A DNA stretch of 64,000 bases from Nectonema munidae (lineage: Eukaryota > Nematomorpha > Nectonematoida > Nectonematidae), in NCBI GenBank assembly GCA_030549495.1, contig JAUIRK010000408.1, positions 1 to 64,000 on the forward strand. The letters are read 5' to 3'. Shown one piece after another: positions 32,711-45,994 of this stretch. The notes beneath the pieces were generated by a model. The model was not told the origin of the DNA, made no database searches, and saw nothing but the letters and a program-made list of their open reading frames with translations. Every line of letters starts with the position of its first letter. Positions within the stretch are counted from its first letter, which is position 1. A program made the position numbers and the translations under genes.

Positions 32711-33699
32711 TCACTTCTTGCCTCCTTCAAAAACATTTTCATAACACTTCATGGAATCATTTATGAATGAAATAACACTTTCATAAAACATATTTCTTAT
32801 TTCATAAACAGAGGAAGAAAAATTCAAAACGAGATTTAGACAATGGCTGCTACAGTGAACATATACAGCAGTAGGAGCATATTTACGAATATAGGCTTGC
32901 ACTCCATTTATATACCCCGCCATAGAAGAAGCACCATCATAACCTTGACCTACAAGATATTTGACATCGAGTCCATATCGTTCCAAACTATCAAGAATCT
33001 GTTGACCTAAACCTCGCCAGGTCAAATCGTTTACTGTGTGAAAGCTTAAAAATCTTCTTTGATTTCATGTTTATCCTCTGTTTTTTTAACATAGCGAACG
33101 CAGATAGCAAGTTGCTCGCTAAGAGAAGAGTCTGTAGTCTCGTCTGAAATAACCGAAATTATTTTAACTTCTTTAACATCTTTAACGATTTTATCTGAAA
33201 TCAAATCTCCATAAACTGAAATTAATTCATTCTGAACGGTTTTAGAAATATAAGTTGCATTCTTTCCAGCTGTTTTTAAATGCTTTTCCAGAGTTTTATC
33301 ACCTGAATCAATTCTAAAATATAATAAAGCATTAAAGTTACCATCACTTTTCAAAATTGACAAACTATTTTCTGCCTTTGTATTCTCAGAGTTTTTCCGA
33401 TATCTGATTCCTAATCTTGCACAAAGAATGATGGTTTTAATTATAGGGATCAAACGGTCTCTATTATCTTTTGCTTGATTATTGTAATTTTCATTTAATG
33501 AAGTCAATATATCTGAATTCGTTTTGAAGGAATGTAAAAAAGAATCTAAAAATGTTATGCAAGTTTTATGATAATCTTTAGTTAAATGTTCTGTGAGATA
33601 ACCGTCCTTTCCTGTCAAATGATTATACTTTTCTAATGATTTATTCACAAGTTGTGTTTCTTTATTGCGATCATTTATTGAAACTTCTTGCGAAAACAA
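32711..33699 (-). pseudogene. hAT transposase remnant (ZMYM1-like, DUF4371 type)
   Basis: Two minus frames, 33699-33046 and 33025-32711, join across a small frame change near 33040. Blocks: EDFNKET-like start, DGNFNALLYFRIDSGD, KHLKTAGKNATYISKTVQNE, IISVISDETTDSSLSEQLAI and WRGLGQQILDSLERYGLD. Then follow GQGYDGASSMAGYINGVQ and YVHCSSHCLNLVL. The DETTD and GYDGA blocks hold catalytic-region acidic residues of hAT transposases; the CxxH block is also typical. The C-terminal dimerisation region is missing. It is well preserved compared with the other hAT remnants, so it is fairly recent. Confidence 0.8.
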
Positions 33700-35056
33700 A
33701 ACACCTGGAAAAAAACAAGCCCTAATAATATTTTTTAATATTTGAATGAATAATATCTAGATTCAAAAAAGAGATGTATGCATCCCCACACCCCTTCTCC
33801 CCCCCCCCCCCCCTCTCTAGATCCATCCCTACCAGGGGCTAGGGATAAACATTTTAAGTTTTAAATTATAGAGTTCTTATATTGTTATGTTATAGAAAAT
33901 ATTTGCCTCAATCAAAAATGCATGGGCTCTTGTTCAAATTACTGGATTCGATCAAATATAGCTCAAATTTGAATTATTATATATCAATGGGAAATTTTTT
34001 TCAATATTCATTCTAAGACTTAAGCTTAAAAAAGAAATGTATACAAAATCTACTCACAAGACAAACAAGTCTAATAAATACTATAAAAAATATATATAAT
34101 TTAGAAAATTATTGAAGGAGGGGTGCGAAAAGATTTTTTGTCTCCCTTAAAATCGCATTAGTGGGGGAGGGGAGCGAAAAACTTTTCCGCCTCCATTGAA
34201 ATCACATTGATGGGGGCGCCATTAAGCCTCGTACCTCGAATGTGCACCCCTCGCCCCTTGAATGTGCACTCCTTGTCCCTCAAATGGCACCCCTTACCCT
34301 AGGGTGTGCGCCCCTAATTAGGGTGTTATGCTATATACCTTCCCTTGGCTGGAGTATCGCATATCTAATTATTTAAAAATAAATTTTAAACGTAAGTACC
34401 GCATAGGTTAAATATTATTTAGGAAATTTATCTGTTTGGAGAAAATGTTAAAAAGAAATATAATTTTTAATCGAGTGTACAAAAACGAAGGATAATTTTA
34501 AAAAAGTTATACAAACTTTCACCCTGGGGAAAGGGTCTATATAATTTTTTTGATAAATCACCATTTGTAAAAAAAGTTGATTTAAAATGAAAAAGTTTAA
34601 AATTCACAAAAAAATAATAATTTTTTGGTTTATGAAAATGGTTAATTTTAAAAACTTCTAAATAAAAAAATCTAAGTTATAAAACTATATTTACAAAAAA
34701 GTTTTTTAAACTTTGATGAAGCAATCTTAAAACTACGAATAGTAATGAAGATTTTTAAAGAAGAAGAAGAAGAAGAAGAAGAAGCTTTCTTATACAAATG
34801 TAAATAAAAAGGGAAAACAATTTTAAAAACAATAAAACACTCGAAACAATAAAAATCAAATGGCACACATGAGAATACAAAACATATATTTGTATAAATG
34901 GTTGAGAAAATATTCCTAGGAACCGCTTAAATCACAACCATCTAGTACATTTCAAAAAAAGGTAAATACACAATATAAATTTTCAAACATTTGAAATTTA
35001 GTAAAGAGATAAGCTAATTTTTTCATAGCTAATAAAAAGATGCAAAATATATACAT
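33700..35056. other. Non-coding stretch with C run, GTGCGCCCC repeats and GAA microsatellite
   Basis: A C run lies at about 33797-33812. Short related blocks (GGGGTGCGAAAAGATTTTT, GGGGAGCGAAAAACTTTTCC and GTGTGCGCCCCTAATTAGG, 34118-34322) repeat a motif also present at 10090 and 10350. A GAA run (about 34757-34783) follows. No gene is recognised. Confidence 0.5.
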
Positions 35057-38000
35057 TCATGTATACGAGCAAGAATAACAATTATGAATATTACATTTCA
35101 TATTATATTTATTAAGAAAGAATTCTATTAATTTCATTTTAACTGTAGGCAAAGAATCTTTACGATCAAAAATTTTTCCAAGTACTCTTTTACATAATTT
35201 ACAAACTCTGAATCTCAAGCAAAAATTTGATTTGCGCAATCTTAATCTAGGCATTACAAATGAGTAACTATTTCTAAGAGAGTATGATACAGCATTAGAC
35301 TTATAAATAAACCAATCACAAAAAATATCAGGTAAAAAATTATTAAAATATTTACATATAAATAGTGATACTCTATCTTTATAAAGATCATTAAATTTCA
35401 GTAATTTTGCATAATAAAATAGAATTGATGAATGAAAGAAATAAGGTTTATTAAAGATAATTCTCATAGCTTTTTTTGAGTAATGTAAACAATATCATAC
35501 TTTGTATACCCCCAATTTTCAATACTATAAATTAAGTGAGATAGAAAAAGTGCTTTATATAGAATAAGTTTTATTTTAAGAGGGAAAATATTTTTAACAA
35601 CTCTAAGTCTACTGAATTAAATTTCAGTAATTTTGCATAATAAAAAAGAATTGATGAATGAAAGAAATAAGGTTTATTAAAGATAATTCTCATAGCTTTT
35701 TTTGAGTAATGTAAACAATATCATACTTTGTATACCCCCAATTTTCAATACTATAAATTAAGTGAGGTAGAAAAAGTGCTTTATATAGAATAAGTTTTAT
35801 TTTAAGAGGGAAAATATTTTTAACAACTCTAAGTCTACCTAAAACTGAATTCAATTTGAAAACAACAAACTGGTGATGGGCATTTCAATTTAATTAATTA
35901 TCAACAACAAGACCTAGAAAATTGAATTGATCAACATACTCAATCATTAGATTTGGCTTAGTAGTTTTATGACTATTAGAAAAGTACATAGCCTTGCGTT
36001 TATAAAGATTTATTTCCATAGAATTGTGATGTAACCATTCGAGGAGTGAATTAAAGCAATCAAATGAGATGTCTTCTTTAAATGGAATTAAAAGAGTTAT
36101 GTCATCTGCGTACATGAGCAAATCATTGCACAGCAGACATCGGAAATATCATTCAGGTAAGTCAAGAAAAATAAGGGCCCAAGGATTGAGCACTGGGGAA
36201 ACCAACATTCAACTAATTTCAAATCAGATGGTGTATGAGTAATAAAAACAGACTGATATCTTGATTCGAGATAAGATTTGAGCAGTTTACAAGATAAAGA
36301 ATCAAATCCATAGAGACTAAACTTATGAATGAGATTACAATGAGGTATTGTATCAAAAGCGCTAGAAAGACCAAAAAAATTGTAACTAGAGATAACCAGA
36401 AACTTTATCGACAAAGATTGAATGAAGTAAAGTAGTTGAGTGATTCTTTCGAAACCCAGACTGTTTCTCATAAATAATATTGTTCTGCTGAAAATATTTG
36501 TTAATTTGCTAATGCAAAAGTTTTTGAATATTTTAGACAATGAGGAAATAATGCTAATAAGTCTAAAATTAGAAGCATCAAGTTTATTACCCTTTTTAAA
36601 CATAGGAATAACTTTCGTATACTTAAAAACAGATGGAAAATACTATGTGATAAGCAAGAGTTGAGACCAATTAGTAAGTATTTGACCAAAGATGATAAAA
36701 CAAGTTTGATATTAGCTATTGATATACCATATATATCTTCATTAAAATTATTTTTAATTTGATTTGTCAAAAGAATGTTATTCATGGTGAATGATGTAAA
36801 CTTAAAAAAAGAGTTAGTTCTTCGAAAAAAAGTACTAGTAATAACCAGCGGCTCAGAATTTGCTTTCTTAATGAAATTATTATTAAAAACATCACCTAAT
36901 GATTTTATCGTTCGATAAAACTATATCACCGTTTTTCAAATAGATTTTATTATTCTTGCTTCTTTTAAAACATTTGTTAAGTTTGTTCCACATATCTTTA
37001 GAATTAAAGGAATCAAAATACTTTTGAAAATATAGTTTTTTCTGAGTTCTGATAGCAGACTTACTTTTAATATGGGAGCAGTCTGTGTCATCTGCCCTCC
37101 TTAATAATTTATATAAGGAATCTCTCTTTTTAATTAATTTTTGTAATGTTAATCCAGGAATTTATAGCAATATTATATTTATTTTTGTTATAGTACTTCA
37201 AAAGTACCATGGATTGAGAAATTTTATGTGAAACAATATTGTTGAAAACAAAGAAAAAACGCTCAGGATCATCATAAAAATCCCTAAGTTTTTCCTCAAA
37301 ATCAAAGCTTTGTTTACTTGTTATAAATTTAACTGAATTAATCTTTTCTTTATAATAAAGACAAAAAAATTGGGAAGTGTTCTGATATCCCTGATTCTAA
37401 AACACAAGCATCATAAGTAAACTTAGAATCATTCAAGAAAAAGTTATCAATGATAGTCTTGTGTTAAAGTCTGTAACAGAAGTAATACAGAACTTCATAG
37501 AAAATGACATTAAGTTATAAAAGAGATTAACTTTTCTATTGACATTTAAATTTAAGAGATTCAAATTAAAATCACCAAACACTATGTGGTAATTAATGTT
37601 ACCAAGTAACATTAAGTATTGATTCATTTCGTTTAAAAATATTTCAAAAGAAATTTCGATAGATGGTGGATGATAAATATTGTGTAAAACAATATTTTTA
37701 CTACCAACAAGAAAAATGTCGATCGATAAAACTTTAAAGGATGATAAGATGAGATCTTCTTTGAGAACACGGTATGATAACGTATCATGAATGAGAAAAG
37801 CTAATCCAGAGTGAGTAGATAACTTACAAAGTCAAGATAAAAAATGATATTGGGGATAGTCAACAAAATTTACATAATTGTCACTTAGCCAAGTTTCTTG
37901 TAGGCCAACAACTTTTAATTGATGATCATTATGCATATTCACATTCTCAACTAAATTAAATATATCAGGAAACTTTAGAGTAATTGACTGACAATTCAAC

Positions 38001-39330
38001 GAGATCAAATTAAAAGCATGCTGTAACTTTACATCATTCACCTTATCAAAAAGGTTAGAGGAAACATAGGCCTCTTGATTTTCATATTCGAATAACTTAG
38101 AAAATAAAATATCATCTAAATTTTTATAACTGTTAAAACTATCATCCATAAGATTAAGATTGAGAGGAAATCTCAACATTAAAGTTAGTAAACTTTTTAA
38201 CAAACTCGATTTCATTTTTATGAAAAGTGCAGTTAAGACTCCCAACACATTGATCAAAAATTTTGTAACCATTTTTTTGCAATTAAAGCAGACATGCTTA
38301 TCAGAAATTCCCTTCATATTGCAAGTATCAAATTTATGATACAAAGCACAATATTTACATATGGAACGATTTTTACAAAATTTAAGTGTATGCCCATAAT
38401 GACAACAATTTGAGGAGAACATAGTAATAACATCTTACAACATTATAATTAAAATAAATATAAAAATTATTAAGTTTAATAAAATCATAAACCTTAGGGG
38501 ACACCAATACGACGACAATCTTGTTGCGAGCAAACTTCAAGCTTTTAGAAAACAAGAAATTAAAGGAATTACTGTCATCTTTTTCTACAATCTTCAGTAA
38601 CTAAGGATTCTTTATCTTTATCATGTCTATGACTATATCATTATTCACATCATCATCAATATGGAAATTAATTTTAGGAGAAAACTTTGGAACTTCTTGA
38701 AATCAAGATTTTTCTCTTTAAATTTTTCCTCAGCTTTAGCCAAATTTGTAGAAGTAGGGAAACATACTTTAATCGAGTTCTTGTTTGATTTAATATAATT
38801 TACCTAACTTCATTCAAACAGGATTTTGCATCATTTAACAACGAGTCATGAGTATTATCGTCAGATTTCAGGTATAAAATATTGTTCGAACTTTTTTTCA
38901 CGACTCCAGCATACGTTTGATCACTTTTCTTACCAACATTACTGTGAGGTATGGAAACACAATCTGATATTGGAGAATTTAAAAATTTAGTTTTCACTTC
39001 TTTTTCCAAATTTCGAACATCACCACTAATTTCTTCCACTAAATTAGCAATCGTATCTAATTTAGATTCAACTTTAAATTCTCTCTTTATGTTAGAAATA
39101 ATCCAATCAAGATTAGACGTTATCTCCGTTTTACTAAATGAATCAATTGAGTCTCTTAGTTTTATCAGGTTTTCAATAATAATCGGCAAGTCGTTATTGG
39201 AATTTTTTATCAGAAATAGTTTCCATCAGATTACTAGAATCGATATTATTTAGGGAACAGGATCCTTTCATTTTTTTCAGCATCATTCAAAAAAAATAAA
39301 AAGGGCAAAAGTGTTGCCATTTTAAAAGAT
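35040..39330 (-). mobile_element. LINE of the Jockey/CR1 type, decayed but long
   Basis: Read from 39330 to 35040 it has first a coiled-coil ORF1 region (LDTIANLVEEISGDVRNLEK, 39189-38800). Then come CCHC-type knuckles (CCHYGHTLKFCKNRSICKYC, 38422). The endonuclease follows (LISLNCQSITL, VVGLQETWLS near 37900; FGDFNLNLLNLN near 37580). Reverse transcriptase pieces end it (FRLISIISSLSKIF, SSAFDTIPHCNLI, CSILGPLFF at 36603-36097; MYADDITLLIPF at 36121). Frames change many times. The 3' part has a 226-base tandem duplication (35391-35838). Confidence 0.75.
35391..35838. repeat. Tandem duplication within the LINE 3' region
   Basis: Copy 1 (35391-35612) and copy 2 (35617-35838) start TTAAATTTCAGTAATTTTGC and end AACAACTCTAAGTCTAC. 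They differ at only a few positions, for example GTGAGATAG against GTGAGGTAG. The offset is 226 bases. Confidence 0.9.
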
Positions 39331-39489
39331 GAAACAGGAAAAAAAGTGAGTTAACCCAATTTAAAGCAATCCAGTTTTATACCGAAGATTACTGCAAACA
39401 AGAAAATCAGTGATTTTTGATTTTAAAGTTAAAAATGGAGAATAAATCTTTACCCTTTAAAGCCTGAAATAGTTCAATACAATGATAAA

Positions 39490-40760
39490 ATTAAAAAAGA
39501 AGCGTCTAAACTTTTCAAGCAAACCCTTTTTTAGTAAGGAACCCTAACTTTCCTTTTGAAAATTCACTGCCTTAGTCTTTTAACCATCTCAAAAGCTTTC
39601 CGCACCACTCCCACATCTAAATTGGAATTCACACTGGCTTGTACACCTCTTCTCACCAAACTAAAAGATACATCAATAAGGCGTTATATTTATACATATA
39701 AATTACTAATACCTCCTTCCTCAGCATTTTATTTACATATTCCTAACAATACTTCCCATCCATATGGGCGACTTCTTCACACATCACTTCCCCATCTACA
39801 CCGATATCTCTTCCAACCAAAAATACACCTAACCAGGGGCGTAGCCAGAGGAGGGGGGGGGGGGGGGGGGGCAAGGGAGGCAGTGCCCCCCCCCCCCCCC
39901 CCAAATACCTTTTCTGCCCCCCCCCCCAAATATTAATTATTTTATTTCCAATATGCTTGCCCCCCTAAATTCCTTGCATGCCCCCCAACTTCCATTTTTT
40001 GGCTACGCCACTGCACCTAACCATACGTGTGGACTCTGCCTCGTCCCTGCCTTTTCATATCATAATAAATACATCCAAAACACGTGCAGCCTCACTCATA
40101 AAAGAAGTGGGACACATCTCTTACTCTACCACACCAAGGATATTTACTGAGCCCGCGAAAACACGAAATGAGTGCGTAATCGCTCTTTTATTTTATAGAG
40201 GTGAATCACTTTCCGCCTTCCTCACCACAAGCCTACCACTTAATCATTTAACAACGATATCCGACGCAGAATGTCAAGCACTAATTGAAGCTTACGACCA
40301 CATCACCCAATACATCAAAGATTTTACCCAATTTGAAGCAATCCAGTTTTATACCGACTTTCAAAACCTCGCTGGCGATTTACATCTCGACAAAAAAGCA
40401 CCATTCATAGTGGCCAAACTATTCTCAAAACTGCAATTTCTCTCTAGCCACTTTACTATCTCTGTATTTTGGTGCCCTGGTCATTCCAACGTTCATGAAA
40501 ATATACATGTTTATTTCCTCTACAAAAAAACACTTTCAAAACATTGCGCGACACTCTTGACCTCTTTTCACCCCAGCGTTTTTATCCACGAACTCACACA
40601 ATATACAAAAAGCAATGGCAATTGTCAGTCACCCAATCCACAAACACCTTTCTATCTCACATAACTGATATTACTGCAATTCATCAATCTTGGTCAAAGC
40701 ACAAGTTCATCCCATCACGATCTCTTATAAGGTGGCTCTCATAGCCACGAATTAATAAAT
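39490..40760 (+). mobile_element. LINE fragment with RNase H domain
   Basis: Forward frames give an RNase H domain: DAECQALIEAYDHI, AIQFYTDFQNLAGDLHLDKK and FWCPGHSNVHENIHVY. Then the C-terminal stretch to SLIRWLS follows, where the fragment at 10988-11500 continues with a zinc tail. Upstream (39556-39825) a frame reads FTLACTPLLTKLKD. A 180-base hAT MITE (39834-40013) interrupts it. The reverse transcriptase is missing, so this is a 5'-truncated dead copy. Confidence 0.7.
39834..40013. mobile_element. hAT MITE with exact 8-base target duplication
   Basis: The target duplication CACCTAAC is present at 39826-39833 and 40014-40021. Ends are CAGGGGCGTAGCCAG and GGCTACGCCACTG, inverted and typical of hAT. 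The interior is mostly G and C runs. The element is 180 bases long and breaks the LINE RNase H region. Confidence 0.92.
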
Positions 40761-41852
40761 GTTTGCGTTTCAACTCTCGGTCATTTTCCCAACAATTTGA
40801 ATGAATAACTAACACACCCTATTAATTTCCCTATCGACGCTTTTACGAAATATTGAACCCATTCTAAATCTTCATTCACCCCCCTAACTGATAGCTTTCT
40901 TCCTCTCCTTTTTTTTCTTTGTTTCTTTTATTTTAGATTCTCTTAACCCGTATAAACATAAAAATCACCTCTATTCCTTATCAAGCATCTTGAAAGCATA
41001 ACAATTTAGTTTTGGAAAGTGCTTTGACATCTCTACCTACCTACCTACTTACATATTTATAAAATAACTAAGAAAAAAATGGATGAAAATTATGGGTATT
41101 TTTAAAATGTTCTTTTTAGTTTTATAATAATCATCACACACACACACAGACACAAACAAACACAGAAACACACAAACAGAAACATGAACACACACACAAA
41201 ATAGATATATAAGCACATACACAAACATGCAAATAAACACACATAAATAAACATAAAAACCTGCACACACAAACATTTGTATTTTTATTTTTTTCATAAA
41301 ATTTTTTTGGTAGTTCTATTTATTGAACGTTATTTTGAATTGAAGATTAATAAATAAAGTTTTTTATTTTAAATCAACTTCACCATAGTTTGAATTACGT
41401 AAACATTATGTGTATTTATACTATATTTAATTTTTAAAATATAATATAAAATTCATAATTGAAGTTAAATTTTAGGATACATTTTTTTATTTCAACTAAC
41501 TGGTAAGGAATCTATAGAAATAGATAATACAGATTGGAAATGTGATAACTGTAATAAATTTTCTAATCGTCAAAGAAAGTATGATTCCTGTTCTAAATGG
41601 CTCAGCCAGTAATTGTCAAAGTTTTGATAACTCACTAGTCAAATTGCTATATAAGCATAATTCCAAAAGTCTTAAATGACATTGCATAGCCTGTTGTGAC
41701 CAAGATCAACTTAAAATTTGATTTAATTTTATCAAATAAAATAAAATTTGAAAAATAATATTCAAAATTGTAAAATTTAATTTAAAAATAAAAAAAATAT
41801 TTCACAAGTTAACGAATTATATATATTCATTTCCAAATAAAAACAAACTATA
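40761..41852. other. Non-coding stretch with CA-rich microsatellite
   Basis: A CA-rich imperfect microsatellite lies at about 41134-41275. At 41490-41610 a short forward frame reads GKESIEIDNTDWKCDNCNKF, which looks like a zinc-knuckle piece of a LINE. Otherwise nothing is recognised. Confidence 0.45.
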
Positions 41853-43690
41853 TTACAAAGTAACTTTTCTAGCTTTTTTATTTGCAAACTCTTGAATGAC
41901 ATTGTTAAAAACGAACTCATTTGTCAGCTCCGTTTCTATAGACAATATAGCAAGATTTTTCAACCTCAAAGTAATAATAGAAGAGCTTAAATAGTTCTTG
42001 ACCAGTTTCAGCTTCGAAAAACTTCTTCCAAGATTAGCAACACTGACGGCAATTGTAACAAAAATTCGTAGGATTATCACTTATTTCCAACTGAATCTCC
42101 AAGATTATATTTTTGAATAAGCAGCAAAAGTTCCTCTTCTTTATCAATGTCGTCATAATCTTCATTTAATTGACATTCATATTTACTATCAAGAAGGTTA
42201 ACGGAGTAAGAAAAGCATATCTTTCAGCAATTTCATGAATTTGTTTAAATCTTGAAGTTATTTATTGAATTATTCTATCTAAAGAATGAAACATTTCTCT
42301 TCTTAATTCAATATCGTAAAACAACTCATCATTATCAAATTTTTCACCAAATATTTTCTTTCTCTTTTTGAGTCGACGACGTTCCATGATTATTCCTAAA
42401 TCGTTGCAAATTTCTTTAGCATAACTAATTCTATTATTAACTAACGTCTTATTATTCTCAACAAGAAGGGTTTTGAGTGCCTCCAGTTTTAGATCACATT
42501 GTTTTATGTTTAATCCTTTTTTTCTGCAGATACAACTGTTCATCATTTATTTCTAAAAGAATAGCTTCCCAAAAACCAAGAAAGCACAAAAAAATAAATG
42601 AAATTAAAGGACCAGCATCAGCCCTTGTTGCTATATTTTCTTCTTCATCAGTTTACTTTTCTAAAGCAAATAAAATTTTAAAAATTCTTTTTTACCACAC
42701 TTATCCTTTCTTTTCTTGCACTCCATTGGGTTTCTATTAAGCGTTTCACACTTTTACCAGTAAATGAAGGCAAAATATTTCAACGATGGGTTGATGCAGG
42801 GAAAAATACAAATAAACGTTCTAAGCATCCAAAAAAGTAACAGAAACAGAAGCTGCGTGATCACGTGTCAGATTCAGTGAGTGTGAGTGATTTGAACAAG
42901 CAACAAATTCTGCTTTTTGGTTTATTTCTTTGATACGTCTTTGAACCCCGCTATGCACACCAGCCATCCCTGCAGAATTATCATACACCTGTCCTCTACA
43001 ATTTTGAATATAAATTCCATCTTTTCCAAACTTTCTAAAATCTTTGATGTAATTATTTCAGCAGTTTTATTTTTAGCTTCGATATCTACAAATGATTCGG
43101 CAACTAACACTCCTTCTTTATCAATCATTGCATAGCATAAAACTTGACGTGTTTGATTTTTATGTGAAATGTCAGGAGTGCTGTCAAATATCATAGAAAA
43201 GTACTTGGCTTTTCTCAAAATTCAACTTGTTGAATGATTTTTAATTTTACACTTTACCCCATAATATCTATAAACTCGTTTTGAATAGTAGGAGATAAAT
43301 AAAAAATATAAAAATCTTTTTTTGATCTGAATTCTAAGAAGATGTTAACGTAAAACTGGATCATACTTTGCTAACAAATGAACTAACTCTAAAAAATTCC
43401 CTGTTTTACTGTGATTTAGGTTTAACATCAGGCTCATCACTATCATAATTTACTTTTTCTCGGTGACGGCGATATGCCAAATTTTGTTTAATTAAACATT
43501 TGACAATATCAAACAACCTTGAAAGAATTTCTTTCCATTTTTTCACTTCAATTTTAATCACCTTTTCTTCACCTCTATTAAGCATTTCTCCACGTGATAT
43601 TCTTATTTCTAACTCCTTCCATTTAATAAAGTTCTGTATTGTAAACGTGCCCAATTTGTGCCCAGATATTTTAGGATTAAGTTTCTACCA
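41853..43690 (-). mobile_element. hAT transposase remnant (ZMYM1-like), scattered frames
   Basis: On the minus strand: N-terminal FIKWKELEIRISR and LIKQNLAYRRHREK (43654-43406). Central KAKYFSMIFDSTPDISHKNQ follows, with the shifted YDNSAGMAG region (43218-42922). The C-terminal dimerisation region is ANLGRSFSKLKLVKNYL and RLKNLAILSIETELT (42080-41853). The order fits a full hAT transposase with several frame changes. No ends were found. Confidence 0.7.
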
Positions 43691-43850
43691 CTTATCAAAT
43701 CCGTCTTCAGAATCAAATTTTGAATTATTTCTATTTGAATCTGAGAACAACTTACAGCAAAAAGAATAAATAGGGGTCTTGTAAGGAGAATAAACCATCT
43801 ATGATCTCAACATTTTCACCATTGAGCAGCTTTCGAAAAAAACCATTCGC

Positions 43851-44854
43851 GTGTTAAACTTCTACATTGTTCTTTTAGTGAAAAACATTGGCGATATACT
43901 TTACCGAAATTCGAAACAAAATTATGAACTACCTGAAGATACAAAACTCGGTAGAGTTTCCAAATTTCTAAATAATTTAAAAGTTAATTTTGCAAAATTT
44001 GCTTTCTGGAACCAAGCTGTAAATGTTGATGAAGCAATGATTGAATAGTTTGGAAAGTTGGTTCGATTCATAAAGCAAACAATTTTGAATAAGCCGATAC
44101 GCTTTGGTTACAAAGCATGATGCCTGAACTCAAAGAATGATTATCTTATTGATTTTGATATCTATGAAGGTAAAACTGGGAGGAAAACAGAAAATGGTGT
44201 TGTCTTAGTTTTGATAGAAAGAATGGCTCTTAAACCTAAACTAGTTGTTATGGACAATTACTTTTCCACGCTTGCTTTAAGAGAACGATTAGAGCAAGAA
44301 AAAATTGGATATATTTCTACGTTGAAAACAAACAGAATATCATCAGTAAATATTATACCGAAAAAAGAAATGTTGAAGAAGCATAGAGGAGAATTGGATT
44401 ACTCTTTGAATGGAAAAAGTTTTATCGTTGCTTGGAGAGACAATGGAGTTGTTTATATATCTTCTAATATAAAACCAATTCAAAAATGTAAAAGATGGTG
44501 TAGAACAACCAAAAAATTGCAAATGCCTTATCTTATTTACGTTTACTATCAAGTTATGGGCGGAACTGATCGACTTAATCACAATGTTAATAATTACAGA
44601 ATTGGAAAACGAACCAAAAAATGGTGGTGGCCTTTTTTTCATGGGGCATTGACGTATCACTTTCAAACGCTTGGATTTTGTTCAGAGAAAAATATCCCTC
44701 CTGGGATCTATTATCATTTAAGAGATACGTAGCAAGAACTTACCTTTCAAACTTTGGATCTCCCTCATATCAAGAGAAAAAATCTCTTCCGGGAAAAAGT
44801 TTATGTGATGATATAAAGTTGGCAAATAAAAAGCCTGTAAAATTAAGTCAGTAA
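43851..44854 (+). mobile_element. piggyBac transposase remnant (PGBD-type)
   Basis: Forward frames: VNVDEAMIE with FGKLVRFIKQTI (44020-44080, first Asp). Then VVMDNYFSTLALRERLEQEK (second Asp), YISTLKTNRI, MGGTDRLNHNVNNYRIGKR (third Asp) and KKWWWPFFHGAL (44211-44732). So the three catalytic Asp regions are visible. There is an in-frame stop after VDEAMIE and frame shifts on both sides. The N-terminus and the ends are missing. It differs clearly from the intact piggyBac at 58338-61342. Confidence 0.75.
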
Positions 44855-45490
44855 ACATTTGTTCTACTTGTCAAGTTCATTTACATGTTAAATGTTTTGT
44901 CAAGTACCATAGTTAATTTTTTTCTAATTTGCTTTGTCAAAATAAAATAATATTTTTTCATGTATACTTTTACAACCGAGCGGTAGATTTCTCGGGCATC
45001 TATATTTTTACGACAGAGAAGTTTAATAATTTTTTTATATCATTTTAAGAGTTTATTTACATAACATAGTTTTAGAAAAAAAATGATAATTTTTTTCAAA
45101 ATATCTTGTTTGTTATTTAAAATAACATTCCAAACTATGAGCAAAATTCTTTAAAAACACAAATGTCAATTCTATTTCTCCTAATAACTTGTTTTTTTTT
45201 CTTTTTTTTAGAAGCTCTTGAACCGTTAATTCTGACTCCAACTCTATATTGTTTTTAAAACCATTTCTAACTTGGAGTCACACACTTTTTTTACTAAAAC
45301 TGTCAGCGACTCTTATTTTCTCAAAATTTAACGTAGACTCCAAAACCGCAACCCTAATAACAACTAACTGAAACCAAAAGATAATAAATAGTTTAATAAA
45401 ATGCAAAATAAAAACTCATTTGAAAAAACATGGACAATATAGAAAATAAAATGTTATTTTTTGGAGTAGATGTATTTTGGGTACCTATTA
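44855..45490. other. No gene; GACTCC-rich repeat piece
   Basis: AT-rich. At 45215-45355 there are repeated ACTCC words (TCTGACTCCAACTCTATATT), similar to 28498-28570, which suggests ends of an unclassified MITE. Confidence 0.35.
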
Positions 45491-45994
45491 CTGGGACCGG
45501 ACAAAATCCCCCCGGACAAAAGCCCCCCCGGAGAAAATTCCTTCTCTCAAAATGAGAAAGAGGTCAGAACCCCCCTCTCTTTTAAACACAAAAACTTGAT
45601 TTAAATATTAGAGTTAGTTTTAACACAAGCCATAAATTTGATTTTAATACAAAAACTTGATTTAAATATTAGAATTAGTGCTAACAAAACACAAAAATGA
45701 CGTGTACAGACAAAAGCCCTACCTGACAAAATCCCTCCCTTCAGAATGAGATAGAGGAGAAACCACCCCCCCCCCCCCTTGCAAAATCATAGCATAATTG
45801 AGAGTGTATATTACATAACTTTGTTTTTTAGTACATATTTAAAAAAGTCACTTTTTTCTAGCAAATGATACAATATTAGGCAAAATTCACTTCATTGAAT
45901 TTAAAGGTAAGAAAGAATCTTCTCTTCATGAGAAAAGGGGGTATTTTGTCCAAGGGGGGGGGGGGGGGAGGGAGGGGGATTTTGTCCTACACCC
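45491..45994. mobile_element. MITE with 8-base target duplication and GGACAAAATCC ends
   Basis: ACCTATTA is duplicated at 45483-45490 and 45995-46002. The ends CTGGGACCGGACAAAATCCC and GGGATTTTGTCCTACACCC are inverted over GGACAAAATCC. The interior carries further ACAAAAGCCC/ACAAAATCCC words and C and G runs. Eight-base duplication points to the hAT group. Confidence 0.8.

Noticed and set aside
34672-34866. Ser-rich frame
   Set aside because: It is the reverse translation of a GAA microsatellite.
41049-41297. Minus frame with many Cys and Val (CVCVHVSVCVF)
   Set aside because: It is the translation of a CA/TG-rich microsatellite.
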